NCBI GenBank assembly: GCA_000469685.2
Contig: LS997562.1
Coordinates: 1,592,326 to 1,656,325 of the forward strand
From: Haemonchus contortus
Lineage: Eukaryota > Nematoda > Chromadorea > Rhabditida > Trichostrongylidae
Length of the DNA stretch: 64,000 nucleotides
Direction of reading: 5' to 3'
How positions within the stretch are numbered: the stretch's first letter is position 1; every line of letters begins with the position of its first letter. Positions 24,943-37,058 of the stretch are shown piece after piece. The position numbers and the translations under genes were made by a program. A model generated the notes under the pieces. It worked only from the letters and a program-made list of their open reading frames with translations. It had not been told where the DNA came from and ran no database searches.

Positions 24943-27900
24943 TGAGCCAAGAAACTACCCCTATCAAATTATCAAATGACTATTTCGGTGGAAATTGATT
25001 TACATGGCTAATAAGAAAATGAGTGTGACCGCAAACTATGAACGGTTCATTCCCTACTAATTCAAGTTCAGTCCAAGTATACGCCATACATTCGGTGTCT
25101 ATTCGAAATCGTTGTAACAATTCGATGAGCATTTGGTCTATACAGTGACTTGAGCAAGCTATAACATCCACAGGAGATCAGGTAGAGGTGATGAAATGGT
25201 TGAAAGTGCCGTGAGCTCTATACCAGGAGCCCCATTTTGTTTGGTCCATACTAAACTATTTATTCCCTCAGAGGAGCACAAATAGGTAGCACTCCTCCTT
25301 ATCAAGAGAAAAATAGATGCTATCTAAAAACTTGTTGTCTGTTAAGGGGGATAGTTGGGAGCGGTTAAGGGTACTGCACTAGAAAACACTATTGCTGCAA
25401 TAGGTACTTAGCGATCGTAAATAGTTCTTCCACGTCACAATATAATGGGTAGATGGCTTCGTGGCAACAGGAGTGCCATTATTCATAGGTTTTCGGATTG
25501 TTCCGCTAGGGTACTGTGCAAGGTTATTATGGGACTTATTTTCCTGTTCGTCCTTATCGCATTAGGTCGTTGAGTGGTGATGACGCCATGTTTACACTTT
25601 ATTCGCGCTAACGAAATTTCTTCGTTGGCGATGGTCTCAATTCGGCTTGAACACAAGGCATTGATTTCCTAAAAATTGTAAATGGAAAGTTGAAGGTACC
25701 AGACCATACCAGTAATTCGAAAAGTCAAAGTTGACAAAAACGGAACCGATAGAAGTGCACGCCTTTGCCATAGTAATGATTATAAAGTAATTATAAGCAA
25801 CTGTATAAGTAGCTACCGGACAGAAAGCTACCGTGTCCTCAGAAGCTGCTGGATCGAGAAGGACGTAGGAAGAACTGCCCAAAAGCTCACTTTGTTTTGT
25901 GAGATTTCCCTATCTAGAACCATATTGACCCCACGCCTGACAGAGCCCTAAGAGACACTTTCCGTGAGGAGAAAACCAGGGAAAATATTTAATTGCCTGA
26001 TTATCCATGTTTATACTTTGCTATGATAAACAATAAAAAGGTGAGAAATTCAGCCCTGCTTTGATGGACCAGTAAAAGAGAACCCCAGATGTTCCGTTGA
26101 AAATCCCGTCCATTCTATTAGGAGCTGTCTGCCCAGGTGCTATGTGCTGCCCCATCTAAGTGATATACCGTACAGACACGAAAATTTTGATTACGCGATT
26201 TGTCACGTTTCCTGCCCGATTCGAGGCGTTCTGTCCAGAGTGACATTAGGCCACGCCCCTACGCATGAGATTGTCTACAACGGATTTCCAAAATGATTTC
26301 TGGACTCTTACTGATGGGATAGGATGTAGTAATATGGGAAATGAGTTTCAGCACTTCCTCTCTTGGCAAGACTCATTATCAGATCTGCCAATCAAAGACT
26401 TCTCAACGGTCATTCTCGAATTGTAGGAAAAAGACCAATTCGGAAAGAATAATGCAAGGAAACGTTAGGGAAGGCTTAAGCGGCTGCTTTATCGAGGGAA
26501 CGATTAGCAGAGCCTTCAGCTGCCTCACCCGTTCCTTTTATGAATGATGGCTAGCACGAGAGCTGAAAAGAAAAGCCCGACGATCGATTTGAACAATATA
26601 AATGGTTGTAAATGAAAGCAATGCTCCTCTCATTTCAAAGGCAGTCCGAGAGAATAGCAAAAGGGAAGTATACCCATTCCTTAAGGACCCATTTTTCAAC
26701 TGCTGTAAATGAAGTAGTGGGTGTAGGCGCTCAGTGATCTTTTGGATACCAGGAAATTCTTGTGGTAAGGGGGCTGGTTCTCGGCTGATTCTAGGGAATG
26801 CACGAAATTGGTACTCTAGCGTTTTGGGGCAGAGACGAAGCGCAGGCTGTCTGCACGCTGATTCGGTAGAGGGCGGGATTGTCAGTGGAGGCGTTCCTGA
26901 CAAACATGGAGCCAGGCATCGCGTAAGGTTCACAGATATAAATCGAAGGAATTTCAAGGAATGGCTTTGCAGATCGCCTTCTCGCATAGGCAATCAGCGG
27001 AAATAGAGTTGATTGAGAAAAAAAGATCTGTAAGCAGAAAAGGCACGAATCGATGCCTTCACAGGAAAACTCTATGAATCGTCACAGTGTCTAGGTGTCC
27101 TGAAAGGAAAACAAACAACAAAGAGAGGATGAGTCACCCAGTCTCTCTCAAGAACTCAGGAAATGCACGCTGCAGCGCCTTTGAAAGATTTAATAAAATG
27201 ATTTAGTGCGAAAACCATGCCTACGGAACAGTCTCTGAGCAATTGTAGTCCGAAGCTCCTCATTCTTTAGCTTATATGGCAACGGCCCACCAGTAAAGCG
27301 ATATGGCTTTATGCCGTTGCCAGGTGAAACCCAAGGTGACGGCATGGCGACCATAGAGGAATATCCTAAATCTCTCAAGAAAAACAAAAAAATAAAACAG
27401 AGTAAAAAATGAATATCACATCAGAATATTGGCATAGGGGACGAGGGGGGGGGGGGGGGGGGTTCTGTGTTGGAGTACTTTCTCCCTTGCTGTAACCGTT
27501 TTGTTTCATTGTACTACCTCGAAAGTAATGGGCTAACGTTTCCCAGGTTGTGGGCGACTGCAGATAAGCCTCTAATTCACACAGTTGACTTGGGAAGGCT
27601 CGATCTCGAAGTCCTTTGGATGCCTTATCCCCTAATTCGGAGAGGGTATTCGACTTTTACCTTGTCCACTGCTCTGGAAGGTGCTCAGAAAGCGCATTGT
27701 TGTAGAAACCGTGTACTCCCAGATGAAAAGCAGGTACGAAAGGGCCATAGAAGAGACCTAATACCCGAGCGAACCGATAAGTCGCTAGTATTCATTTATC
27801 ATAGAGTTCCGAATCTGATAGCCCAGGGGACCTCAGAAATGGAAAAGCCTGTGAAGGCCCAGCTTTTCGTGAGCCATATCTCTCAGCTAGGACCCGAAAC

Positions 27901-28680
27901 TTTCCCAATCAGGAAAAATGTTGAGACTGCATTGAGGAGAAGCCAGATAGGATAAACTTCATCAAGAATTGCAGGTAGTCGTTGATTGAAAATTAGTGAG
28001 AATTTTCTAAAAATTATACGGCACGTGCTAATATTTCTTATTGGCGTGGTTTTTTTTTCTTGCCTTCATGTAGAAAAGTGTGTTTTTTAAATCTTCAGAA
28101 CGTTTTTGGAAATCTGCAAAGGGAAACAACCTCAGACAACAATCGATGATGAAGAAGGAGAAAGGTCCGAAAAAGGAAGGCAGACGGCTCTTGGTGACTC
28201 GTGAAGTTGAACGTGAGCGTGAACTTCTCGTTGGAAGTCATAAAAATGAATGGCAGCAGTCAATCACGGCCGTAATAAGGTTTAAGGTTGGTTTCTGAGG
28301 AAACGGCATGCATTTGCAACGCGTAATGGCTCTGGCCACTTTTATGGCACCCTCCCTACCCAACATCATTTGTGTGAAATTCGGGCGTCGAAGAGCATTC
28401 ATGCAGAACGTGGCCTAATTCGGTTTGTCAAAATGTTTTTGCTTGACAAAATCAGAATAGGCCCAAAAAAGAAGCATGTCTACGCGGGTACTATTCAGCC
28501 ACATGGTTTTTTTTACTTGCTTCAATTTTGTTCCTTCGGTGTAGGCATTAATGCTCTTTACATACACCCTTAAAGTACACAATAAAGTAAGAAAAATAAA
28601 TCATCGAGTCCTTTGGCATCAATCACCGAGTTTCGGAATGCACCCTGCCTTCGACTTTCATTTAGAATTTTAGTGGGATC
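24943..28680. other. Intergenic, no gene recognised
   Basis: Includes overlapping frames of 151 and 162 codons (26538-26993 minus, 27467-27955 plus) that are within the length expected by chance and carry no recognisable motif. An 18-G run at 27445-27462 is the only marked feature. Confidence 0.5.
27445..27462. repeat. Run of 18 G
   Basis: A pure G homopolymer in otherwise AT-leaning sequence. The true length is uncertain because such runs sequence poorly. Confidence 0.8.
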
Positions 28681-28689
28681 TTCCATGTG

Positions 28690-29245
28690 TGTGTAGCCTA
28701 TGCCGACGCTGACGCCCTGCTCCTCGCTACACAGAGGCATAGGGGTTCGCCGCTTAGGAGCGGCGTCACTGTCGGCGTGAATGCCTGAACGGGGTCTTAC
28801 GCGGCGCTTGCTCTCGCCCCATTTGCCACACGAGATCTTGCTTTGGCCCTCGCATTAAATACGGCTCAACATTAAACACTTTAACAATTAAAAACTACTA
28901 TGGTACCAGTACACCTACGTATCAGGAGGCTCGAACCCGGAACGTTAAGTCTTACGTTGGGCGACGTGACTTGGGACCGCTATAGCGCCGTCGGGCTTCC
29001 ATGCCTGAGTCGGTCACTACGCGTTCAATCGGATTGCATCATACTTCTATCCTCGAGCGGGTACGACGGCAGGACGTTGTGCAGTGGCGGCCGGATACGA
29101 CGGTGACATGGAGACACACTGCTGGATTGTTTTAGGCCAGAGCACGCGTCGAGTATAGCCGATGCGCAGGCCCCGATACGCTGTGCGCGTCGGGACCCCC
29201 GCGTGCCCTACAGGCGTAGCCCTTCAACAAGTCGAGCGGAAGCCA
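28690..29245. repeat. GC-rich block with tRNA-like promoter, probably a second SINE-type repeat
   Basis: The block is much richer in CpG than its surroundings. On the minus strand a B-box match (GGGTTCGAGCCTCC near 28925-28940) follows an A-box-like GGCGCTATAGCGGTCCCAAG. Its left part holds a 15-bp imperfect hairpin (GCCGACGCTGACGCC against GGCGTCACTGTCGGC). It abuts a SINE of the main family at 29251. The composition suggests transferred repeat DNA, but I have only one copy in view. Confidence 0.4.
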
Positions 29246-29250
29246 CGACA

Positions 29251-29525
29251 GGCGTTAATCAATCCCGTCTGAGGGATACGCCCCCCCGCCCCCTCAACTT
29301 CCTTTCAGAATCGTATTGCCGTAATGAGTGCGTATGTGGCCTATACAACGACTTGCGGTGGCCAGCCGATGTAATGTGGTGCTTTCATCCTCCCAGACGA
29401 GTCTGGTATCAACTAACCACCCCGGAGGGATGGAACGCTTGTTTTGCCGAGGTGGATATCGATCTGGGATTCGAACCCGTGACCGTACGTGTGAGTGCGC
29501 CACTTGCCCCTACACCATCTCCGCC
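29251..29525 (-). repeat. tRNA-derived SINE, near full length
   Basis: The copy reads tail to head on the plus strand: GGCGTTAATCAATCCCGTC, a GC-rich body, CCAGACGAGTCTGG, then the tRNA-like head. It has a perfect B box on the minus strand (GGTTCGAATCC, 29467-29477) and the ACCATCTCCGCC end. A C-run replaces part of the GCCCCGCAC motif. This copy defines the family best for the B box. Confidence 0.8.
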
Positions 29526-31703
29526 CTATACAGCCTATATACAATGATAAAATGTGAAATGAAATGGTTGGTTCTGAGTGTATCCACAAGATCTAGCCCC
29601 AGTTCAGAACACTTGTAGACGAAAAAGCCATTTGGCGATGGGTTGATTGTCAAAGTCGCTCAGAGCACAACCGCTGGAGTCATTTTCGGTGAATTCGTGA
29701 CTATGGTTACTGAAAAATGAAAAATGGAAATTTCGGCCATGTGTTGCATGGAGACGGCCCCAGACGACTGAGTCATCGCTAGTTCTATGAGAATGTCGAC
29801 AAGAATTATGAGCCTTGCATTCCATCAAAGAGAAATTTAGAAAGGAAGAGAAAGAAACGAATTCGATGTATTACAGATTTATTACTGGGTTCTACAGGAA
29901 TCCAGTCATAAACTTCGATTCGATGAATGGTATGACTGGCGGCCTTGCAATTGCGTTTATACTTCATTGAGACGTTCTATATGATCCCTAGGCCAAACCC
30001 TGCAACCCTAGGTTCTGTACAAAGGGAGGGAATGGAATTCCTGAAACACAACCAAAACCTATTTCCTGAATTTCTTTTTCAATGAGTACGAGATTCGAGC
30101 AGAACACTTTAGGAAAGCGAAGAGTTGGACGAGTTTCAGTGCCTACCATTAACCTTGCAAATATTCCAAGCTCGTGTTTTTTTTTTCGTTTTTTTTGTGT
30201 TTGCAGTTCCTTTTTTGTTTTTTCCTATTTTGCTTTTTCGATTTTTTTTGTTGGTGGGTACTGTACTGTTTTGACGGCTTGACTGCGACTTTGAAAAAAG
30301 GCAGATCTATCTGCAGAAAAAGTGATGGCGATTCAGAGCAAATTTCTTTGTTTATATGTTATACAGCTGTGATCAGAACAATCAAACTACAGTAAATAAA
30401 AAGTATAGTGGAAGCCCAAATAAACCGAATACTGAAAAAGATCAAGCACTGCTGAGTGAAAATATGAAAATGGAAGTGATTGGCCTGAAATTATCAGTAT
30501 TGGAATAAAAAGGTGATCAAAATCGATTTAATAAAGTTGACATTTTGTAGTTAACGCTTTAGTTGTTTTTTAATTCGCATGAGTTGTAACTGCCCCGCTC
30601 TGAATGATGCCAATCTACTAGGAGGCGTACTTTTTCGAGAGGGCGGGATTTGTGACGTTTTCAGCTGTCTATTCCACTTAAACTTTCCACAACATTACAT
30701 ATTGACCGTTTACTATCAAGCGAACGTGCGATTTTACTATATCAAGGAAAGCATTTATTTTCCCATGCTTAACGCAGATTTATTTACTATTCATATATTG
30801 TTGACAGACATTATTTATTTCTATTTTATAGTACTATCTTCTGTTACATATGAAACGAATTTGTTGTTATTTTTATTTACAAGGAGTTGAATACGAAGAT
30901 TTTCTGTGGGGAAGGAAAGCATTTAGGTGTGATCATTGCCATAAAGGGTATACTTCTAACGTAGCATTTTGGTTGGATTGGATACTGTAGGACTTTCCCA
31001 AGGAGGCTTTTAGTTGTGAATATATGAAACGCCGTTGAACTAGTGGAAGGAAGAAAAACGGGCTAAACGGGCTGGCTATGGCTGGCCAGCAGCGGCAGGC
31101 AGTGAAATCTGCATCCCATTGATGAGGCTATTTGCACAGCAAACGATTGGCGTCTGAAAAATGCTTGCAAACCCGACAGAATGCCTCGTAGAAGTGCCAT
31201 CTCGTCAAAAGCTCTTGTCAACAATTTTTTCTCTTTAGAAAACTGGGAATCTACACAAATCGCAATAGTTCGCAGCAACTACGCGATGTTACTGAGTTGT
31301 CTCTAGAGGTAGTGATGCGGCTTGGGTGACTCCGTTTAGGAAACGAAAATTCTTCAACAAACAGCGAAAAAGGGAGATCGTAACTTATCGTCCTTACACA
31401 AGGTTTCTTATATCCTTACATGGGGTTGAGAAGGGAGCCGTGTGTGGTAAGACAGATTAGACTTCCAATTTTCCGGGTGTGGTGTAGTTGAGCGAGTGAG
31501 TGTAGCAGAATGAAGCAAAAGAATCACTGTGATTAAGAAATGCGGGATCAAACATTAACAGTAGAATAAAGCCAAGAATAATAATCTATTTTGATCGAGC
31601 TTTTTGAAGAACGATGCTCTCATTATCCAGAGCCATAGCTTGTATTCTGTTATTGTATTCGCCTGTAAAGCCTACTCTGTGTAGGTGCCCATTGTGTATA
31701 ATA
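29526..31703. other. Intergenic, no gene recognised
   Basis: Contains a T-rich tract at about 30175-30262 that yields a Phe-rich chance frame. There are no motifs or RNA genes. Confidence 0.55.
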
Positions 31704-31883
31704 AAAGGATAAAGGATAAAGTTTTTGGCGTTAATCAATCCCGTCTGAGGGATGCGCCCCCGCACTCGACTTCCATTCAGAATCGTAGTGGCGTAATGAG
31801 TGCGTATATGGCCTATACAATGACTAGCGATAGCCAGCCGATGTACAAGTCAATGCTTTTATCCTCCCAGACGAGTCTGGTAC
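31704..31883 (-). repeat. SINE, 3' half, interrupted by a Mutator-like element
   Basis: The copy begins with tandem AAGGATAAAGGATAAAG, the family's 3' simple-repeat tail, then the body up to CCCAGACGAGTCTGGTAC. The family sequence resumes at 33637 after the inserted element. Confidence 0.85.
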
Positions 31884-33636
31884 GGGAGGCGGTCGTTTGG
31901 CGCGGCCCCTCACACCCACCTTGCCATTGGGGCGCATGGACTGGTTAATTGCCTCTTTGGCGCCGCCCACTCGATTCGGTTTGTGAGCTGGGCAACTCGT
32001 CCAGCTGACTCGACTTCCTTACAATGCTAGTCAGCTTACCCACTGCCCATCCAGCCGATCGTTAATTAGATTAGACGCCGGATTGACCTACCTGTATCCT
32101 GTCTAATTCTACCGCAAATTTGGCTATTTTCTCGCCCTTTTTTTGCTTCCTGAAACTTTTGACCCCTTTTTGAAATGGATACTGCTAAGTTACAATGGAG
32201 TGACAGTATCATGGTCGTTTTGGAGCCTGATACTTACCACTTCAAAGTAATTTGCGGTACATATATTTGGTGAATTGATAGTGCGGTGAGTGTTTTATTA
32301 TTTCTTCTTTGAAAAACATTTGTTTACATAATATTTATTTCCTTGTTTATCATAATACTTATTTCCATCATTTAATTCGTTGACATGTAGATTAAATAGT
32401 CTTTCTAGACATACCTCGACATATATTTACAATACCAGTCGGTTCGCTGGGCTAACGCCGGACTTCCCTCCTTCTTTGACAAAGTTTTAGTAATCGGCTA
32501 ACTCTTTACCTTCTTTGGAACAAATAATATTTTCTGTACACGAAGTTTGACACAGGACTAAAGGAGCAGTGCAAATGGTATTCAGTGTTAGTCGGTACTT
32601 ACGCCTTTCATTCATTGAAAGTATCGATGTTCCGCTCTCTTTCTTGAAAAGAAATACCCAATGAAGATTTTGTCAGGCAATCAAAGTCCGGGCGGTACTC
32701 ACAAATCTTTTGAGTGATGATAGCACCATTTCATACGTCTTTATCAATGGATCTTGTTATTCACGAAGATATCATTAGTTGGGAATTCAAAATTACTGGC
32801 GGTTGGTTAAGTTTTGTCGCAAATGATATTGACCAAAGGGGATCTTTCATTGAGTCACAGACCTTTTTGGGTAGCGGTCGTAATCTAATAGCAAGAAATG
32901 AACAGAATTCTCTTCTGCTTATCGTAGTGTCTCTGATGGGGTCCAATCACTGCACTTACCACTCATACAGTGAAGAAATAAGGAGCAATTACACCTCATA
33001 ATAAACCTAATGCTAGCAATGCTATACTATATTCGGAATGCTCAGAATAAATTTAACACAACGTATGTCGTGAAGAAAGAAGAAATGGAAATCATGTCTG
33101 AAGTTCCGAAACACTTACCACACGATAATCTACATGTCAACGAATTAAATGATGGAAATAAGTATTATGATAAACAAGGAAATAAATATTATGTAAACAA
33201 ATGTTTTTCAAAGAAGAAATAATACAACACTCACCGCACTATCAATTCACCAAACATATGTACCGCAAATTACTTTGAAGTGGTAAGTATCAGGCTCCAA
33301 AACGACCATGATACTGTCACTCCATTGTAACTTAGCAGTATCCATTTCAAAAAGGGGTCAAAAGTCTCAGGAAGCAAAGAAAGGGCGAGAAAATAGCCAA
33401 ATTTGCGGTAGAAATAGACAGGATACAGGTAGGTCAATCCGGCGTCTAATCTAATTATCGATCGGCTGGATGGGCAGTGGGTAAGCTGACTAGCATTGTA
33501 AGGAGGTCGAGTCAGCTGGACGAACTGCCCAGCTCACAAACCGAGTCGAGTGGGCGGCGCCAAAGAGGCAATTAACGAGTCCATGCGCCCCAATGGCAAG
33601 GTGGGTGTGAGGGGCCGCGCCAAACGACATACACCC
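31884..33636. mobile_element. Non-autonomous Mutator-like element with 511-bp inverted arms
   Basis: The arms 31884-32394 and 33126-33636 are of equal length and inverted relative to each other, starting GGG and sharing GTCGTTTGGCGCGGCC near the tips. A 9-bp duplication GTCTGGTAC flanks the insertion (31875-31883 and 33637-33645) and lies inside a SINE, so the empty site is known. A 9-bp duplication with very long arms is characteristic of MULEs. The 731-bp centre (32395-33125) has a frame of 95 codons at 32714-33001 without recognisable transposase motifs, so the element is non-autonomous or carries captured sequence. The arms show only scattered mismatches, so it is not ancient. Confidence 0.85.
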
Positions 33637-33764
33637 GTCTGGTACCTATTCACCGACCCCGGAGGATGGAAGGCTTGGTTTGACTAGGCGGGCATCGATT
33701 CGGGATTCGAACCCCTGACCGTGCGTGTGGGATAGTGCGCCACTTGCCACTACACCACATACGC
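33637..33764 (-). repeat. SINE, tRNA-like head half, interrupted by a Mutator-like element
   Basis: Continues the copy that stops at 31883. It carries a perfect minus-strand B box (GGTTCGAATCC, 33703-33713) and the GTGCGCCACTTGCCACTACACCA head. Confidence 0.85.
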
Positions 33765-33800
33765 TGTTCCTCACTGTGTAAATGTATGATTACTGCTCAG

Positions 33801-34078
33801 TGAGGATACCTTATGATGTGGTTGGACCGGCTACTCCCTATATTGATGACTTGAAGATTCTTCTAGGATTAATACATGCGCCCGAAAGAGGCGTCATGTT
33901 TACTTCAGCAAATCGTTTGCGGAAGCTCCGTCTAGCAAGTTCGACTCAGCCAGCATGGATTAACGCTCTGTTCGACAACCACGATATCGTTATTGATACC
34001 ATAACAAACCCTGGAATGTTTTACACTGATTTGCCGTACAGGTTTTTATTAGTAACTCGTCGTCTTCAAGAACCCTGA
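33801..34078 (+). CDS. Exon-like frame, unidentified, possible 3' terminal exon
   Basis: A pyrimidine-containing acceptor (ATTACTGCTCAG) precedes an open frame of about 92 codons that ends in TGA. The residue mix looks coding (RIPYDVVGPATPYIDDL, PAWINALFDNHDIVID), with few rare runs. I recognise no family. No upstream exon in a matching phase was found, and a SINE ends 36 bp before it. It could be a gene fragment, part of an older transposon, or chance. Confidence 0.3.
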
Positions 34079-35572
34079 AAAAAATTCAAAGCTCCTTATC
34101 TGTGGCTTACCCGACCAGCGCCCAAACGGTCTAGCCTAGTTGCAAAAGCTCCCAGAAACTTGAACACTGAAGGACCCCGACTGAGACACCAACTTTTTGT
34201 GGTTTCACCAACCGTCCCACTCATTCTGTGAACAACAAGGGACCAGTGAGACACCATTGACCGTCAAGGTTGTTGTGGTCGGACAAGCCACAGATCAGAA
34301 GCTCCGAACTGCTTTTAGGACCTTGAAGACGAGATGTTAGTCGAAACGTTGACCAAATAAAGCGGTTCGTTTCATAAAAAACCTGTACGGCGAAACATGC
34401 CCAGGTTCCAAGAAGACGGAACGTGGAAGGCTCTGGAATGTTGCGAGACCTATGGGATGTTGTTGGATTAAATCCCACCTAATTCAAGCCTAGTAGTTTT
34501 AGCTTTCTTCAAACGATAGATATTTGGAAGTTTAGTTCTGATTTGATTGCTGGTGCCATGGAAATCATGACGTAAGCGCTATGGTGATTCCGGTTGAAGA
34601 AATGAATTCGACTAACTGCTCTTTTTCATAGCCCTTTCTCAAGTACTTTGCAAGTAGAAGGAGTCCCTAATGGTAATCTGTTATTGCTTACCAATGACCA
34701 ATTACTTCACGAAGTAGAAATAAATCGTTTATAAAGGGCCGGAAAACACCATGACAAAAACGCAGTACCGTTAGTATAAGTAGCCAGACCGTCTGGCGTT
34801 CCAACAAACATGGGGAAGGACGAAGAGACCACTGTTACCACGTCGTTTCTCTATTCAATACTAATGAGGCAGACCTCATCGTGAGTCCGCAGCTTATAAT
34901 GAAATTATTCAACGATCTACATGGTATAGGAAAAGATTTTCCCACTCTTCTTTCCTGAAAACATGGGCTCTCCAATAGTGAGGCCAACGATGGAATTGAA
35001 CGAGTGTCATGAACATATACAACATTACAGAGACTATTCAAAGTTTATTCACAGTGGATGAGTATACTTGCATGAGCTCTTTCGGAAAATCACTCCGCGT
35101 ATAATCGCTTCTTCGCACAGTTTGGGTTCTTCGTTTGTTTTTTTCTGTCAATCCAGTAGAACTGCACGGTGTTATTCGAGACGCGGTTAGTTTTCATAGG
35201 GAATAATTTGTCCGTGTCACTCGCTTGCATGAGTAGACATGCCTTCTGAAAATGCTACTTGATTCTTCTTGAAGGGAAATTCAGATTTCTGATTGCCAGC
35301 TAATGTTGTTCGGTTAAATGAGCCACGTCAATAGCAGACGCTTGCGCTTAGAGTGGAGGTCGTTGCCTCTATGAGTGGAGTACGAACGAGTTCACGACTA
35401 GAGGAAAGCACTGCGATTCAATATTTGTTTGAAGGGTTCTAAGCCATCTACGGATACTAGTTTCTAAAAAGAATTGCTTCCAGTTTAGTCGAACCTGACA
35501 GGAGCCCACGTTAGTATCTATACCTTCACTGACATCATGGATCCATAGGTGTGAAGGAGTGATTGGACAACA
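34079..35572. other. Intergenic, mostly unannotated
   Basis: Beyond the tail relic, 34670-34815 has loose similarity to the collagen promoter (TTAGTATAAGTAG and AACAAACATGG at similar spacing), but the ATG at 34811 opens only 24 codons. No gene was identified. Confidence 0.4.
34317..34362 (+). ncRNA. Diverged hammerhead-like Penelope tail relic
   Basis: CTTGAAGA, a weak helix II region, GAAACGTTGACC and AATAAAG occur in the same order and spacing as in the tail of the Penelope element at 53212-53257. The helix I strand is mutated and helix II is poor, so this copy is probably inactive. Confidence 0.4.
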
Positions 35573-35733
35573 CTTACAGTTTGCTCTCGATAACGAACTA
35601 AAACACATTTTTCGTTGTTGTAACAATGCCACATGCAATTGTCGATAGTTGGTGCCGTAAAGAAGGAGGAGAGGCTTTTGACCTTAGCATGATCGCCAGT
35701 GAGTTCGGTGAACACGCATGACTGGGCAGCCAC
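35573..35733 (-). CDS. Single exon with PAN/apple-like Cys pattern
   Basis: On the minus strand the exon lies between a strong acceptor (ACATATTTCAG) and a perfect donor (GTAAGT), with about 53 codons open throughout. The translation has SCVFTELTGD, then DNCMWHCYNNEKCVLVRY, the spacing of cysteines seen in PAN-type domains of secreted nematode proteins. Neither a signal peptide exon upstream nor a clear following exon was found, so the gene model is incomplete. The splice sites are seen directly; the domain name is inference. Confidence 0.4.
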
Positions 35734-37016
35734 CTGAAATATGTTGCTTTCCAAGTCGAGCACATCAAAGACATTCAGTGCTTTTAATCGACTTATCTTT
35801 CCCTAACTCTTTCCTTTTTCGACTATCAGAAGAATTACGTGGAGGTAGTATAAGTGAAAATTGTCATGAAGTTATGTTGAAACTGCATCATTTATTCTGG
35901 ATTTGAATGGGCATCGAAATCAGACGTGATTAATGGGATTCGATAATATCATGAATGAGCTGTGTCCTTAAGTCAATTGTATTCATTCGCAACATTTATT
36001 TTCATGATACTGAAATGCAAAAGGGTCGAACATTACAAATAACTTATTGTTACTTACAATTAGGCAAAATTGAAAGTTGCTAATGGTAAGTTGGGATGTA
36101 TAGAAATCGGAGAGACAACATCAAATACTAAGTCCTCAATAACGGTGTGTCTTCAAAAAGGAAGAGAAAGAAAGTTTCCCGGGATCATAGAGGTGATAAA
36201 AACATGACAAGTGTATTAGGGTTGTGCCATTGACATGGAAAGGGCACCAATACAGCAGGCACATTCGAGTAGCAGGTGAAGAAAAATTAATTCTATTGGG
36301 CCTGACAGACCAGATGCTATGATCCAAGACCCAGAGCCGCACAACATATTCATGGAGGAGTGGGAGGCAACAAGTATAAGAGACGTACCAGTACCAGTTT
36401 TGGGTAGTGTCGCAGCGGTGCTGCGTTTGTGTAGGTGCAGAAACGTCGGCACCAGCGCTGTTTTGCTGGTTATTCTGCCAAGCGGCGCTGACGGAGGTCC
36501 TTGATTTTACGAGACTACGCTCAACGCGTGCCATCAGAACATGCAGAACACCATCAGAACATGCTAATCTGCGGCGGCAAGATAGTACGTACCATTTACT
36601 TCTTTCTCCGCACTGTGTCATCACGGAAGTTCCTACATCCTATCATGCACTGCGCCAATGAAATAGAAGTTAATATATACAATAACATTAATACAGTTTC
36701 ACACCCTATACTCTGTACTCCACTCTTGTAACTACACACTAGTATGAAATGGGTAGGTGTAATCATTACACCAATAATCAATGTAAGACAGAATACACAA
36801 TAATAACAAGTTCATCCAATACGTGCAAAGGACAAAGAAACAAAATGAGCCTGCTGGCAATTTCCTGCGCTACTGTGAGACTTCAGCCCTCATAACCCTC
36901 GAGGCGTAATACTGCGACGGCGTCCGGAAAGCTGTGTTACGACAGGACCGACGGTATCTGCGACTCAGAGTTCCTGCGCATCCTTCACGGTTCCTCGGTA
37001 TACACCTTTTCCCGGA

Positions 37017-37058
37017 TGCAGATGGCACGTGCTGTCCGGCGAAGGCGTGCCATCTGCA
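37017..37058. repeat. Perfect 13-bp inverted repeat, 16-nt loop
   Basis: TGCAGATGGCACG (37017-37029) and its exact reverse complement (37046-37058) lie within a CpG-rich stretch. It may be a hairpin within an unrecognised repeat. Confidence 0.7.

Noticed and set aside
26538..27955. Frames of 151 and 162 codons.
   Set aside because: With about 128 kb of two-strand sequence a few frames of this size are expected by chance; no motif and no supporting splice sites.
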